Positions 18,029 through 26,967 of a stretch of DNA of 64,000 nt are shown one piece after another. The stretch is taken from contig CAJXJK010000001.1 in the NCBI GenBank assembly GCA_913054135.1, forward strand, positions 186,001 to 250,000, in the 5' to 3' direction. This stretch comes from an uncultured Flavobacteriales bacterium. GTDB lineage: Bacteria > Bacteroidota > Bacteroidia > Flavobacteriales_D > Crocinitomicaceae. The notes under the pieces were generated by a model. That model was given only the letters and a program-made list of their open reading frames with translations. It made no database searches and was not told the origin of the DNA. Within the stretch, counting starts at the first letter, position 1, and every line of letters starts with the position of its first letter. Both the position numbers and the translations under genes were made by a program.

Positions 18029-18727
18029 ATGAATCAAGACATTAATATTTTATTCGTAGAAGACGACTACAACTTAGGTTTTGTGGTTCAAGACCAACTA
18101 AAAGGAGAAGGTTATAATGTTCATTTTGCGACTGATGGCGTTGAAGGCTTAAAAAAATTCAATGATGAGAAAATACACATGTGCATTTTTGATGTCATGA
18201 TGCCAAAAAAAGATGGTTTGACTTTAGCCAAAGATGTTAGAAAGGTTGACACAAATGTTCCTATTTTATTTTTGACAGCTAAAAATCAAACCGAAGATAA
18301 AATTGAAGGCTTCAAGGCCGGAGGTGATGACTACCTCACCAAACCATTCTCAACAGAAGAATTCTTGTTAAGAGTGAAAGCAATTTTAAAAAGAGTTGAC
18401 TTAATAGAAGCTGAAGAAGTTCAAACTGTATTTGATTTAGGAACCATTGTTTTTGATTCTGAAAACTATGTTCTGAAAATTAAAGGTGAGGATGACAAAA
18501 AGCTAACTAAGAAAGAAGCGAAAATCTTATTGCTGCTGGTTCAGAACTTAGATAAGGTATTACCTAGAGATGTTGTTCTAAATGCCGTTTGGGGACAGGA
18601 TGATTATTTTGTGGGAAGAAGTTTGGATGTATTCATAACAAAGCTCAGAAAGTATCTTAAACCTGAACCAAAGGTTGCAATCAACAACATTCATGGCGTT
18701 GGTTTCAAATTAACTATCGAAAGTTAA
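18029..18727 (+). CDS. OmpR-family response regulator (RprY-like)
   Basis: The 232-residue protein has a receiver domain (1-120) with EDD (11-13), phospho-acceptor D55 in FDVMMPKKDG, T83 in LTAKN and K105 in YLTKPF. A winged-helix DNA-binding domain follows (about 135-230), with LTKKEAKILLLLVQN, VWGQDDYFVGRSLDVFI and INNIHGVGFKL. This is the usual OmpR/PhoB layout and it should act as a transcription factor when phosphorylated by the adjacent kinase. The gene begins directly after the kinase stop and is followed after one base by a tRNA-binding-domain gene. Confidence 0.94.
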   Translation: MNQDINILFVEDDYNLGFVVQDQLKGEGYNVHFATDGVEGLKKFNDEKIHMCIFDVMMPKKDGLTLAKDVRKVDTNVPILFLTAKNQTEDKIEGFKAGGDDYLTKPFSTEEFLLRVKAILKRVDLIEAEEVQTVFDLGTIVFDSENYVLKIKGEDDKKLTKKEAKILLLLVQNLDKVLPRDVVLNAVWGQDDYFVGRSLDVFITKLRKYLKPEPKVAINNIHGVGFKLTIES

Positions 18728-18728
18728 A

Positions 18729-19061
18729 ATGGAAATTAGCTGGTCAGATTTTGAAAAAGTAGACATCAGAGTAGGTACCATTATTGCTGTTCAAGATTTT
18801 CCCAAAGCAAGAAAGCCCGCCTATCAATTAGAAATTGATTTTGGCGAAGCAGGAATCAAGAAAAGTAGCGCCCAAATTACTGCCAAGTATTCAAAAGAAG
18901 ATTTGATTGGAATGCAGGTGACTGCTGTTGTCAATTTCCCTGTTAAACAAATAGCGAACTTCTTCAGTGAATGTTTGGTACTTGGAGCAGTTGACAAGGA
19001 TGGAGAAGTGACATTATTAACTCCCTCATCCGGAACTGAAAATGGATTAAAAATCAGTTAG
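18729..19061 (+). CDS. csaA: CsaA-like tRNA-binding domain protein
   Basis: The 110-residue protein is a single EMAP/Trbp111-type OB fold: WSDFEKVDIRVGTIIAVQ at the N-terminus, KSSAQITAKYS and VVNFPVKQIANFFSECLVLG in the middle. CsaA-family proteins are homodimers that bind tRNA or act as chaperones linked to protein export. Length matches the family. It is the last gene after the kinase/regulator pair and ends at a strong terminator. Confidence 0.88.
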   Translation: MEISWSDFEKVDIRVGTIIAVQDFPKARKPAYQLEIDFGEAGIKKSSAQITAKYSKEDLIGMQVTAVVNFPVKQIANFFSECLVLGAVDKDGEVTLLTPSSGTENGLKIS

Positions 19062-19081
19062 AAATTATTTTAATAAACAAA

Positions 19082-19112
19082 AAAAGGGCCTTCATAATGT
19101 GAAAGCCCTTTT
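19082..19112. terminator. Bidirectional intrinsic terminator
   Basis: AAAAGGGC pairs with GCCCTTTT, then after one mismatch TTCA pairs with TGAA around a five-base loop. The stem is flanked by A and T runs on both sides. It lies between converging csaA and the T9SS cargo gene and would serve both. Confidence 0.8.
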
Positions 19113-19130
19113 CAATTAATGAACTATTTC

Positions 19131-20861
19131 CTAGTGAGAAACAGTAAATTTCTTAGTTGAATTAACTCCGTTCACGTTTACTGTATAGAAGTAAACTCCG
19201 TTAGCAAATTCAGAAGTATTTAAATCAACTTTGTAAGATCCTTTAACTTGAGAACCGTAGTTTTCAGTCATTACAACCTTACCAGTTAAATCAGTTACTG
19301 TTAATTTAACATCAGCTTCGTTAGTTAAGTTATAAACTAAGTTAGCCATGTTGTTAGTTGGATTAGGATAAACTGACATTCCTGTTGTTGTAGTTTCTTC
19401 TTCAACACCAGCAAATACCTCAACAGCTCTTAACATAAATGCAGAGTTTTGAGCAGATCCTTGACCATCATTGAAAATTACTGCACCTTCAGCAATTTGA
19501 GCAGCTAAAAATCTAACATCATCAGTTCCGTAGTGTCCAGCACCAATCATGAAAACATCTCCTGCAGCAGCAGTAACAGTTCCATTCATTGTGATTTCAG
19601 CCATTCCACCGATATCAGAAGCAGTAATGTTGTAATCATTTGATCCTTCTTCAAATACGAAATCAGATCCATTCCATTTTCTTACTTCAACATAAATTGG
19701 AGTACCTTCAACAGAAGTAGAGCTAATTCCAACTTGGATTTTACCGAATGACCAAGCATCAGCAAATTCGAAGTAGTTACCACAAAGTGTCGGTACAGCA
19801 GTAGAACCTAAGTATCCAATTGAACTTGTAGCGATATCATTATCTCTAGCATAAGTACCACCTCCAACAAAAATATCTTCTAAGATAATCTCGTTATCAG
19901 CTAATAATTGGTCTGTGTAATCAGCACTTTCAACATAGTAATCAACAGTGTGAGTTCCTGCAGCAGGAGTCCAAGCAGTTGCATCAACAGCTAAAGAATC
20001 AATAGTGAATGCAGAAACAGTTGAAGCAGATGAAGACTCAGAGTAATCAGTTCCACCATTAACTTCAACAGTTAAAGTAGTATTAGTTTGATCGTTAAGT
20101 CCACCATTGTTTGTCCAAGCAGCAAAGGTAGTTGGCATTGCTTGAGAAACAGGAATTTGATAGTAATCTAATCCTTCTGTTCCACCAAACATATAAGCTT
20201 GCGTTAATGTTAATTGATCATCATAACCTTCTACGAAAGCTACGTCATCAACCATCCAGTAGTAATCATCAGTACTTTCATATCTGAAACGCACCCAAAC
20301 AGTGGCTTGGTTTCCAGCAACTGTAGAAATATTAAGACTCACTAATTCTGGATTATCAGTTCCTTCATTAACAGGAATTAGGTCGTGAACAGGATAAGTT
20401 GTCCAAGCAGTTCCGTTATTTGAAATCTCAACAAATGCAGAACCTGTAAATTGTCTGTAGTAAGATTCAAACTGGATTCCAACATTGGCAAATGCACCAC
20501 AGTTAACTGGAGCAGCAAGTGTCAATATAGATGTACCTGTAAAACCATCACCTTGACATAATGCAAAGTTTCCACCAGAAGTTGAAGCGATAGCATCAGC
20601 TCCGCTTGTAAATGGACCATTTGGAGTAGTAGTACCGATTAACCAGTCTTGAGCGTTTCCGCCGTCATTTGCCCAGTCAGAGGGAGTATCAAAATTCATG
20701 ATGCTTCCTATTACGTCACCAGCAGCTCTATCAATTTCAGAGTGAGATGGGAATATTCTTACATCATCATAGTTTACATGAGTTTTAGTGGCCTGCATGT
20801 ATTGAGCTGATGCAGCACCACTCACTAATAGCAATGAAGCTAAAAAGTAGATTTTTTTCAT
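19131..20861 (-). CDS. Secreted T9SS type A cargo protein
   Basis: The 576-residue protein has a signal peptide (FLASLLLVSGAASA-Q) and a C-terminal Por secretion tail: MSVYPNPTNNMANLVY, LTVTDLTGKVV and FANGVYFYTVNVNG, ending STKKFTVSH. This tail sends it through the type IX secretion system to the cell surface, where it is normally cleaved and anchored or released. The body (about 50-490) is rich in Thr, Ser, Gly and Asp with two or more beta-sandwich-like parts (WVRFRYESTDDYYWMVDDV looks like a jelly-roll segment). No enzyme motif is visible. It could be an adhesin or matrix protein. A good promoter is at 20890-20921. Confidence 0.88.
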   Translation of the reverse strand: MKKIYFLASLLLVSGAASAQYMQATKTHVNYDDVRIFPSHSEIDRAAGDVIGSIMNFDTPSDWANDGGNAQDWLIGTTTPNGPFTSGADAIASTSGGNFALCQGDGFTGTSILTLAAPVNCGAFANVGIQFESYYRQFTGSAFVEISNNGTAWTTYPVHDLIPVNEGTDNPELVSLNISTVAGNQATVWVRFRYESTDDYYWMVDDVAFVEGYDDQLTLTQAYMFGGTEGLDYYQIPVSQAMPTTFAAWTNNGGLNDQTNTTLTVEVNGGTDYSESSSASTVSAFTIDSLAVDATAWTPAAGTHTVDYYVESADYTDQLLADNEIILEDIFVGGGTYARDNDIATSSIGYLGSTAVPTLCGNYFEFADAWSFGKIQVGISSTSVEGTPIYVEVRKWNGSDFVFEEGSNDYNITASDIGGMAEITMNGTVTAAAGDVFMIGAGHYGTDDVRFLAAQIAEGAVIFNDGQGSAQNSAFMLRAVEVFAGVEEETTTTGMSVYPNPTNNMANLVYNLTNEADVKLTVTDLTGKVVMTENYGSQVKGSYKVDLNTSEFANGVYFYTVNVNGVNSTKKFTVSH

Positions 20862-20889
20862 AATTGTTAATTTTTATTAATAGACAGAG

Positions 20890-20921
20890 TAAAAGTAGAC
20901 CTTTTTTTAACACAAAACAAA
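20890..20921 (-). promoter_or_regulatory. Promoter for the T9SS cargo gene
   Basis: On the minus strand TTTG (20921-20918) is followed after 20 bases by TACTTTTA (20897-20890), one base off TANNTTTG. The ATG at 20861 is 28 bases further. Confidence 0.48.
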
Positions 20922-21013
20922 CGATTTATTAACGTACCCCAATTATCAATTATCAATTTTGACAAACAAGACAATTGTTTAAATCCTTACTTTTACCAAC
21001 TAAAATTTAAATA

Positions 21014-21598
21014 ATGAAAAAGAATAATACCCTAATTACGATTTTCGCAGCCGGCTTATTAATGAGCTGCGGAGGAGCAGAAGAAAACACAGAAACAACT
21101 GAAGGAGAAGCAACTGACTCAGTTACAACTGAAGTTGTTGAAGAAGTTGAAGAGAGCACATTAGCCTTTGATGGCGTTGACGCAGGAGACTTTACCTTAT
21201 TTGGACATTCTGAGATAACTGCAGACGAAACTGCAACTGTTGATGAAATGTTTCAAGAATTTGAAAGCACTGGTGCTTTTAACAGAAAAGTTGAAGTAAA
21301 AATTGATCAAGTATGCCAGAAAGCTGGATGTTGGATCACATTTAAAGATGGTGAAGACAATGACGTACGTGTTTTCTTTAGAGACCATTTCACTATTCCT
21401 ACTGAAACTGCTAGCGAAACAGACGCAGTGCTTTATGGTGCTTTAGTGATGGATACTTTAGATGTTGATTTTCAAAAACATCTTTTAGATGATGCCAAAG
21501 AAGCTGGACAAGAAGTTGCGCAAGAAGAATATGACGCAATTACTGAAGACAAGATTGAAGTTTCATTCGATTGTGAATCTATCTTAGTTAGCAAATAA
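21014..21598 (+). CDS. DUF4920 lipoprotein
   Basis: The 194-residue product has a lipoprotein signal (IFAAGLLMSC, C18 lipidated), a Glu/Thr-rich linker (20-48) and a DUF4920 domain (about 55-190). The domain carries FGHSEITADETATVDEM, KIDQVCQKAGCWITFKDG and VRVFFRDHFTIPT. The CxxxGCW pair is well conserved in this family and suggests metal or redox chemistry, but no function is established to my knowledge. It is exposed in the periplasm or at the surface. It is monocistronic, with a strong terminator right after the stop. Confidence 0.85.
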   Translation: MKKNNTLITIFAAGLLMSCGGAEENTETTEGEATDSVTTEVVEEVEESTLAFDGVDAGDFTLFGHSEITADETATVDEMFQEFESTGAFNRKVEVKIDQVCQKAGCWITFKDGEDNDVRVFFRDHFTIPTETASETDAVLYGALVMDTLDVDFQKHLLDDAKEAGQEVAQEEYDAITEDKIEVSFDCESILVSK

Positions 21599-21619
21599 GA
21601 GACTTTCAAAATAATTTGA

Positions 21620-21654
21620 TCCCCTTTTTGTTTTTCAGAAAGGGGATTTTTTTT
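21620..21654 (+). terminator. Intrinsic terminator after the DUF4920 gene
   Basis: TCCCCTTT (21620-21627) pairs with AAAGGGGA (21639-21646), followed by eight T. The T-run reaches the stop codon of the converging CotH gene. Confidence 0.8.
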
Positions 21655-24643
21655 ATTCAAATCTCTGGTAGAGAGCATCAACATCAATTTTCTCAACACC
21701 TTCTTTGACCAAACCGTTAACTGTCAAAATAGATTTTAAATCAATGACTTCAAGTCCATCTTTGATTTGACTTTTCTCTAATTGTAGACTTGCAGGACCA
21801 TACTCTGGCTTTTTCTGAAAGACCATTAAGCTGTATTCGGTATTCTTAATTGAAACATTTTCTCCGTAAAGGTGTGATTTGTCTTTTGATGCAATTCCGG
21901 TTATAGCGCCGTCAATAGTAATATTACTCAAACTTAAAGTAGAGGCCTCTCCTCCTGAAACTCCTTTATCTCCACTATTCTTTATATAGACCTCATCAAT
22001 GGTAACGCGAGATCCAGAAAAATCAATACAGTCGTTTCCTGTGTTCTTAAAAACGGATGACCTCAAATAACCGCTACAAAAATCGGCATCAAAACCGTCA
22101 GACATACATCCTTCAATCAGCAATTCTGAAACGTTAAAATCCGATCTTATAATATTTAAGGCATCTTCACATTGCGCATTAAATATTTGTAGATTTTCAA
22201 TAGCTACATTTGATTCGTAAATACTTATTGCACCAGTCAAAATCCAACTTTCATGATTAAGATTTGAAAGGTCATTGGCAATGACATTTTTCAGCTGTAC
22301 CGATTCAGCATTAAGAATAGTTATACCGTTATTGGTTTCAGAAACTCCGTTTAAAATTATTGGATTTTGAGCCGAACTCACTGCGCGAAAATTTCCATTC
22401 ACAATTAATCCACCTTTTTCAACAAAGTCAATTTTTGAGCCCGGAGTAATTTCCAAATCAATACCTTCAGGCAAATAGAGTAAGTTGCTAATTTCAACAT
22501 CTCCAGAAATTTTAGCTTTGTTGCCGTTAAGTACACAGTGCTTTTGCCATAACGTTTCTCTCTTTAATTCCATTCTTGTTGTTAAACCATTAGGTTTAGA
22601 CCATGGCAACACTTCACTTTCGTAATATCTTCTTTCTCGGTTTGAAACTTTGAAAAAGATTTTGGTTGGCTTATATAAAGCCAAATATTCTGCAGTATTG
22701 TTTTCACTCTTGAAGCCATCCAGCTTAATTTTTTCTTCAATTTCAAAGACATGCCCTGGCCAATGATCAGATGCATAGCCACAAATTTCAATTGAATTCA
22801 AATGATAATTTTCTAAACGAACATTAAAACCGAGCGAAGTTGAATCTTCTAGGTGTGAATTAAGAGAAATCCCTTCAAAAAATACTTTATCTGCTCTTGG
22901 ACTATAATCATCATCCAGAATCCACCCAGACGTATCATTCAACACAGGAATCGAAGACACCCACAATTTCTCAAACGCAGTGACATTAGATCTTAAGAAC
23001 TTTGCATTTTCAAAGAAACGCTCTTGGGCAACCACATATGAAGGTTCTTCTAACTGAATGGCATTTTCAAAACCATCAATCTCTACTTGATGCTGAGCAA
23101 AGAACTCAGCTAAATAGGGTTGAGATGATATTCTTTCAAAATTCTTAAAGTATAGCTCTCTATATTCTTCGTTTCTCATCAAGGCGTAATCAAGACTTTC
23201 TTCGAGCGGATGTCCTGAATGAGAAAAGGTAGATTCATAAATAAAAGGTGGATTCTCACCATAGCCAAATGCCATGAGATCATAAAGAATCACTTCTAAC
23301 TTTTGAGTTACCGGATTAAAATAGAACCTTCTATTGTGCCAAGCAGAGGCATGAACCCCAGTTGAAATATCACAAAGAACCTGAAACTTTGCGAGCTCGT
23401 TCAAATCAAATAATTCTTCAGGATGATCATATCCGTTTTTAAATAATTCAAGCAGCTTAGCCCCTTCTTCAAAGTCACTTTTTAATTTTGGATTTGAGAG
23501 TGTTCTTCCATCCTTAAAGCATTTTATTTGGCTGGCTTCAAAAAACGGAAACTCTCCTAGATACCCCAACTCCATTTGAGCATAAGTAAGCTCCCACAAA
23601 CCAGTTTCATCTAGCTTCAAGATTGGTCCTTCTCTTCGGTTTCTACTTTCTAATAACTGTTTGTCAAAATGTTCTTCTAGTGCATATACGCCATGGTTCA
23701 CTCCGTTTATATTTAAATTGACGAAATCAAATGTCGTAGTCAAAACATCTTCTTGATCAGCCATTTTATGCACAATCCACTCATCTACGTAATTTCTTGT
23801 TTTGGGGTGCTGCAAAGAAAAAGTCTTCATTCCATTATAAGAATCTGATTTCATCTTTACCCTACAAGATATTTTACCCGAACTCAAGTGGTCAGTCCAA
23901 TCTCCTTTAAGTTTCAATTTGATTTTAAAACGATTTTCACCATCATATAAAAATGCCTTCACGTATTTCTTATGCTCTGGTCGAATAACTTGACCTTTCT
24001 TGGCGTCCTTTATCAGAGCTGAGATTTTTTGAAGCGACTTTGTTGGTAAATGAATTTGTAATTGATTTTCTAGTTTATTTGCCGGTAAATTATCAAACCT
24101 TTCAACTTTGAAATCATCAAAGTAGGCTAATCGACCTCCGCTAAACACCACCGCTTCAACTTCTTTTGTTCCTGGAGCCACGACAATAGAAAGAGTATGC
24201 ATCACCCAACCGTCTTCAATCCTTCTAAGCATATTGTAATGTGTACGGTTCTTCATCACACCGGAAGTACCATAAGAAGAGGTGTAAAGAGTACCATGAC
24301 CTGTTCCTCTCTTTTGCCAAACTGTAAACCTTATAAATTCGCCTGGTTTGGGATCTTTAATTTTGAGTCCAAAACCATACTTATTGATAGAATCTAACTT
24401 AACTGAAAAATCTCCAGTTCTACTATTTTCAGACGATTGTGTCTCACCTCCATTTACCTCGCAGCCATCTGCCGAAGAAAGCAAGAAGAGGCCGTTTTCT
24501 TTTGTGATTACTTCTTCAGCACCACAGGTCAATACTTCAGGAACACTTACGAAGTCTTCTTCAACCGGGGACACCTCCTTCTCTTCAGCCTTTTGACAAG
24601 ACATCATTGCACCTAAAAAAAGAAAAATGATTAATCGTTTCAT
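21653..24643 (-). CDS. CotH-kinase-like lipoprotein with C-terminal beta-helix
   Basis: The 996-residue protein has a lipoprotein signal (FLFLGAMMSC, C16). A carbohydrate-binding-like jelly roll may cover 35-180. The CotH domain follows (about 200-510): KGDWTDHL, SFSLQHPKTR, NGVNHGVYALEEHFDKQLLE, GPILKLDE and LEVILYDLMAFGYGEN. The paired acidic/Lys motifs correspond to those of CotH atypical protein kinases, known from Bacillus spore coat. From about 730 on, repeated short NGI/SNITIDGAITGI-type strands look like a right-handed parallel beta-helix. The function in a Gram-negative envelope is not known; phosphorylation or glycan binding on the surface are possibilities. Confidence 0.78.
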   Translation of the reverse strand: MKRLIIFLFLGAMMSCQKAEEKEVSPVEEDFVSVPEVLTCGAEEVITKENGLFLLSSADGCEVNGGETQSSENSRTGDFSVKLDSINKYGFGLKIKDPKPGEFIRFTVWQKRGTGHGTLYTSSYGTSGVMKNRTHYNMLRRIEDGWVMHTLSIVVAPGTKEVEAVVFSGGRLAYFDDFKVERFDNLPANKLENQLQIHLPTKSLQKISALIKDAKKGQVIRPEHKKYVKAFLYDGENRFKIKLKLKGDWTDHLSSGKISCRVKMKSDSYNGMKTFSLQHPKTRNYVDEWIVHKMADQEDVLTTTFDFVNLNINGVNHGVYALEEHFDKQLLESRNRREGPILKLDETGLWELTYAQMELGYLGEFPFFEASQIKCFKDGRTLSNPKLKSDFEEGAKLLELFKNGYDHPEELFDLNELAKFQVLCDISTGVHASAWHNRRFYFNPVTQKLEVILYDLMAFGYGENPPFIYESTFSHSGHPLEESLDYALMRNEEYRELYFKNFERISSQPYLAEFFAQHQVEIDGFENAIQLEEPSYVVAQERFFENAKFLRSNVTAFEKLWVSSIPVLNDTSGWILDDDYSPRADKVFFEGISLNSHLEDSTSLGFNVRLENYHLNSIEICGYASDHWPGHVFEIEEKIKLDGFKSENNTAEYLALYKPTKIFFKVSNRERRYYESEVLPWSKPNGLTTRMELKRETLWQKHCVLNGNKAKISGDVEISNLLYLPEGIDLEITPGSKIDFVEKGGLIVNGNFRAVSSAQNPIILNGVSETNNGITILNAESVQLKNVIANDLSNLNHESWILTGAISIYESNVAIENLQIFNAQCEDALNIIRSDFNVSELLIEGCMSDGFDADFCSGYLRSSVFKNTGNDCIDFSGSRVTIDEVYIKNSGDKGVSGGEASTLSLSNITIDGAITGIASKDKSHLYGENVSIKNTEYSLMVFQKKPEYGPASLQLEKSQIKDGLEVIDLKSILTVNGLVKEGVEKIDVDALYQRFE

Positions 24644-24690
24644 GACTTCTTCGAATTCGCGAAAATACTGATTTTAATTAATCCTTAGAA

Positions 24691-26967
24691 CTAATCCCCG
24701 ATTTCAGAAGCCATGGTCAACTCCTTCTTTTCACCTTTTATATTTGAATTGATAGTTAACCTAGAAAAGGTTATTCCAGTTTTTGATGAAGTATCCCAAC
24801 TGAGCAATATCTTACCACTTTCACCGGCCTGAAAGACTGACTGAGACAATTCAAATGTGAGACAATCACAATCAGAGGTAATTTCGCCAATCTCTAATAC
24901 TTCTTCTCCGTCATTCTTAAAGTTAAATTCATACGTTAGAACATCACCTTGTTTAGAAGGACCAAAATCATGAGCCTGTTTATCAAACGACATTTTCGCG
25001 TAACTAGAATCTTTAGTAACAAGACTTACTGATTGAATTTCGATTTTTCTTTCTAGGGCTGCTTTTCGACTATAAACTGAATTTTTAGCATCATTCGGAT
25101 TATCTGAAATCAATTGATCAGCCGTGTATTCTCCAAAAGGAATTTTCACGAAAGACAAACTTCCTCCATTTGATGCTGACCCATTTAGATAAGGTTTTAA
25201 AATTCCGCCTTTGTAAATCCTTAGGTACTTCATTAAACTAGATATTCTTCTCTTGGTTAGCCAAATATTGTAATCTGTTTTTGCCAGAGGTGATGCAAAT
25301 CCTTTAACGGTCACTTCAATTTCGAATCCTTTTTCTAATTCGGGTAAAAGTAATCTCAAAAACTCTTCTAAATCCAAAACTCCTTGCTCAACATATTGCA
25401 CGAAGAAATCTTCAATATCCTCTTTTGCATCTTCTGCTGCATCTCCATCTAAGCCTTGGGCATATTGCTTATAATAGTCAGGCTTGAGTTTGATATAATC
25501 ATCATATGACTTCATGTAAGTCACGGTAGAAACCGAATCTCTAGTTCTAGGGTTTGGTTCATCATTGTGAAAATACAATTTCACTGGGAGGTGTTTATTT
25601 AAATCCTCTAAACTTTCAAAACGAGTGGGCGGAACAATAACTAGCGGTAAAGCCGCCGAAAATAAATCGTTACAGCAAGTAGGGTTTTTGGCAAACTTAA
25701 CACCTACTCTGTTGGATGACCAGTAAAATTTATCTTCATCTGTATCCTTTACTAAGTAGGTATCATTTTGAGAAGTATTAAAAGGAATACCCATATTAAT
25801 GGCCTTCATAAATCTCATTTGCTTATTCTTATCCTGAGCATAAAACAAATCATGGCCACCAAATCCTGGGTGATATGAAGAACTGAAATACAGCTTGTTC
25901 TCAAGCGTGTCATAAAAAGGGCTAATATCATCATCAATTGAATTGACCCCTCTACCTAAATTTCGCGGCTTTCCATATTGATTTTCATTACGTAAGGCCG
26001 AGTACCAAATATCTAAGCCTCCTTGGGTTTTCTTTCTATTTGAACAGAAAAACAAATATTCTTTGCCATCAATTTCAGTAATGTGGGGCATGGTTGCAAT
26101 GGTACCAGGAGTATTAATTACATCCCCTAAACTATCAATCTCAGTAATCTTATCACCATTTACTCGACCTACAAATATTTTACATTCGTATTTATTGTTA
26201 CATCTTGAAAAGTAGAACCTAGTTCCATCAGGACTATATGATCCGTTAGCCGAGTTGCTTCCTTTTTTGTAAACGTCTTTTAACCTAACAGGCGTTTGAA
26301 AAATACTGTCTTGCTGTTCAGAAGAATAGATCTGAAGCGAATACTCGTCCGTATATATTTCTTCAATGAAGTTAATTGAATCAGCCTTTAATGAAGTATA
26401 GTATAGCTTTTTGCCATGCAAAAAAGGAGCTAATTCGGTATCCTTTGTGTTAATTGGTTCTTCCAATTGAGTGAGTATATAATCAGTCGTATCTATCACC
26501 GCCTTTTTCGCCCATAAACAGGACTTTATCTCGGCTTGACTTTTTTTATACTCATAGCTTTTCTTCTTTTTCTTGAAAGCCTTTTTACATAATTTCCAGT
26601 TTTCAATGGCCTCTTCATACTTCCCATTATAATGTTGCATACTCGCCAACCAGAATATGGATCTTGGATAGATTTTCGCGTTTTCTTTTTGATAAACTAT
26701 TCCGTAATACTTTTCAGCTTTTGGATAGTCTTTATACCTTCTTAAAGCCTCTGCATACTTCCAGTTTATTTCTACACCTGCTGAATCAATCAACATAGCC
26801 TTTTCATAATACTCAATAGCATAATAAAAGTCTCCTTCGATCATTTTTTCATCTGCAAACTCAACTAATTGACTATACGATTGAGCATAAGAATTATTAA
26901 AAGAAGATGAGGCAACGACCAACATCAAAAGAATTAACCTTTTAGAAAAAGTGCAAAGCGCTATCAT
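24691..26967 (-). CDS. TPR/PD40/OmpA-like envelope protein with C-terminal DUF1573-like domain
   Basis: The 758-residue protein has a signal peptide (residues 1-28) and TPR-like helices at about 35-140 (YAIEYYEKAMLIDS, YGIVYQKENAKIYPRS). WD40-like PD40 strands follow at about 170-440 (SYSPDGTRFYFSR, EYLFFCSNRKKTQGG, LYFSSSYHPGFGGHDLFYA). An OmpA-like peptidoglycan-binding part spans about 540-660 (TVKGFASPLAKTDYN, LTKRRISSLMKYL). The last 95 residues (HDFGPSKQGDVLTYEFNF, EITSDCDCLTFE) resemble DUF1573/ASPM-like sandwiches. The first three parts match PorE/OmpA proteins of T9SS gene sets. Its ATG overlaps the PorP/SprF stop (ATGA), so both are cotranslated. Confidence 0.82.
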   Translation of the reverse strand: MIALCTFSKRLILLMLVVASSSFNNSYAQSYSQLVEFADEKMIEGDFYYAIEYYEKAMLIDSAGVEINWKYAEALRRYKDYPKAEKYYGIVYQKENAKIYPRSIFWLASMQHYNGKYEEAIENWKLCKKAFKKKKKSYEYKKSQAEIKSCLWAKKAVIDTTDYILTQLEEPINTKDTELAPFLHGKKLYYTSLKADSINFIEEIYTDEYSLQIYSSEQQDSIFQTPVRLKDVYKKGSNSANGSYSPDGTRFYFSRCNNKYECKIFVGRVNGDKITEIDSLGDVINTPGTIATMPHITEIDGKEYLFFCSNRKKTQGGLDIWYSALRNENQYGKPRNLGRGVNSIDDDISPFYDTLENKLYFSSSYHPGFGGHDLFYAQDKNKQMRFMKAINMGIPFNTSQNDTYLVKDTDEDKFYWSSNRVGVKFAKNPTCCNDLFSAALPLVIVPPTRFESLEDLNKHLPVKLYFHNDEPNPRTRDSVSTVTYMKSYDDYIKLKPDYYKQYAQGLDGDAAEDAKEDIEDFFVQYVEQGVLDLEEFLRLLLPELEKGFEIEVTVKGFASPLAKTDYNIWLTKRRISSLMKYLRIYKGGILKPYLNGSASNGGSLSFVKIPFGEYTADQLISDNPNDAKNSVYSRKAALERKIEIQSVSLVTKDSSYAKMSFDKQAHDFGPSKQGDVLTYEFNFKNDGEEVLEIGEITSDCDCLTFELSQSVFQAGESGKILLSWDTSSKTGITFSRLTINSNIKGEKKELTMASEIGD

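Noticed and set aside
20957-20995. TTTG...TACTTTTA as a promoter for the DUF4920 gene
   Set aside because: The spacing between the boxes is about 26 bases, longer than the usual range, so no call was made.
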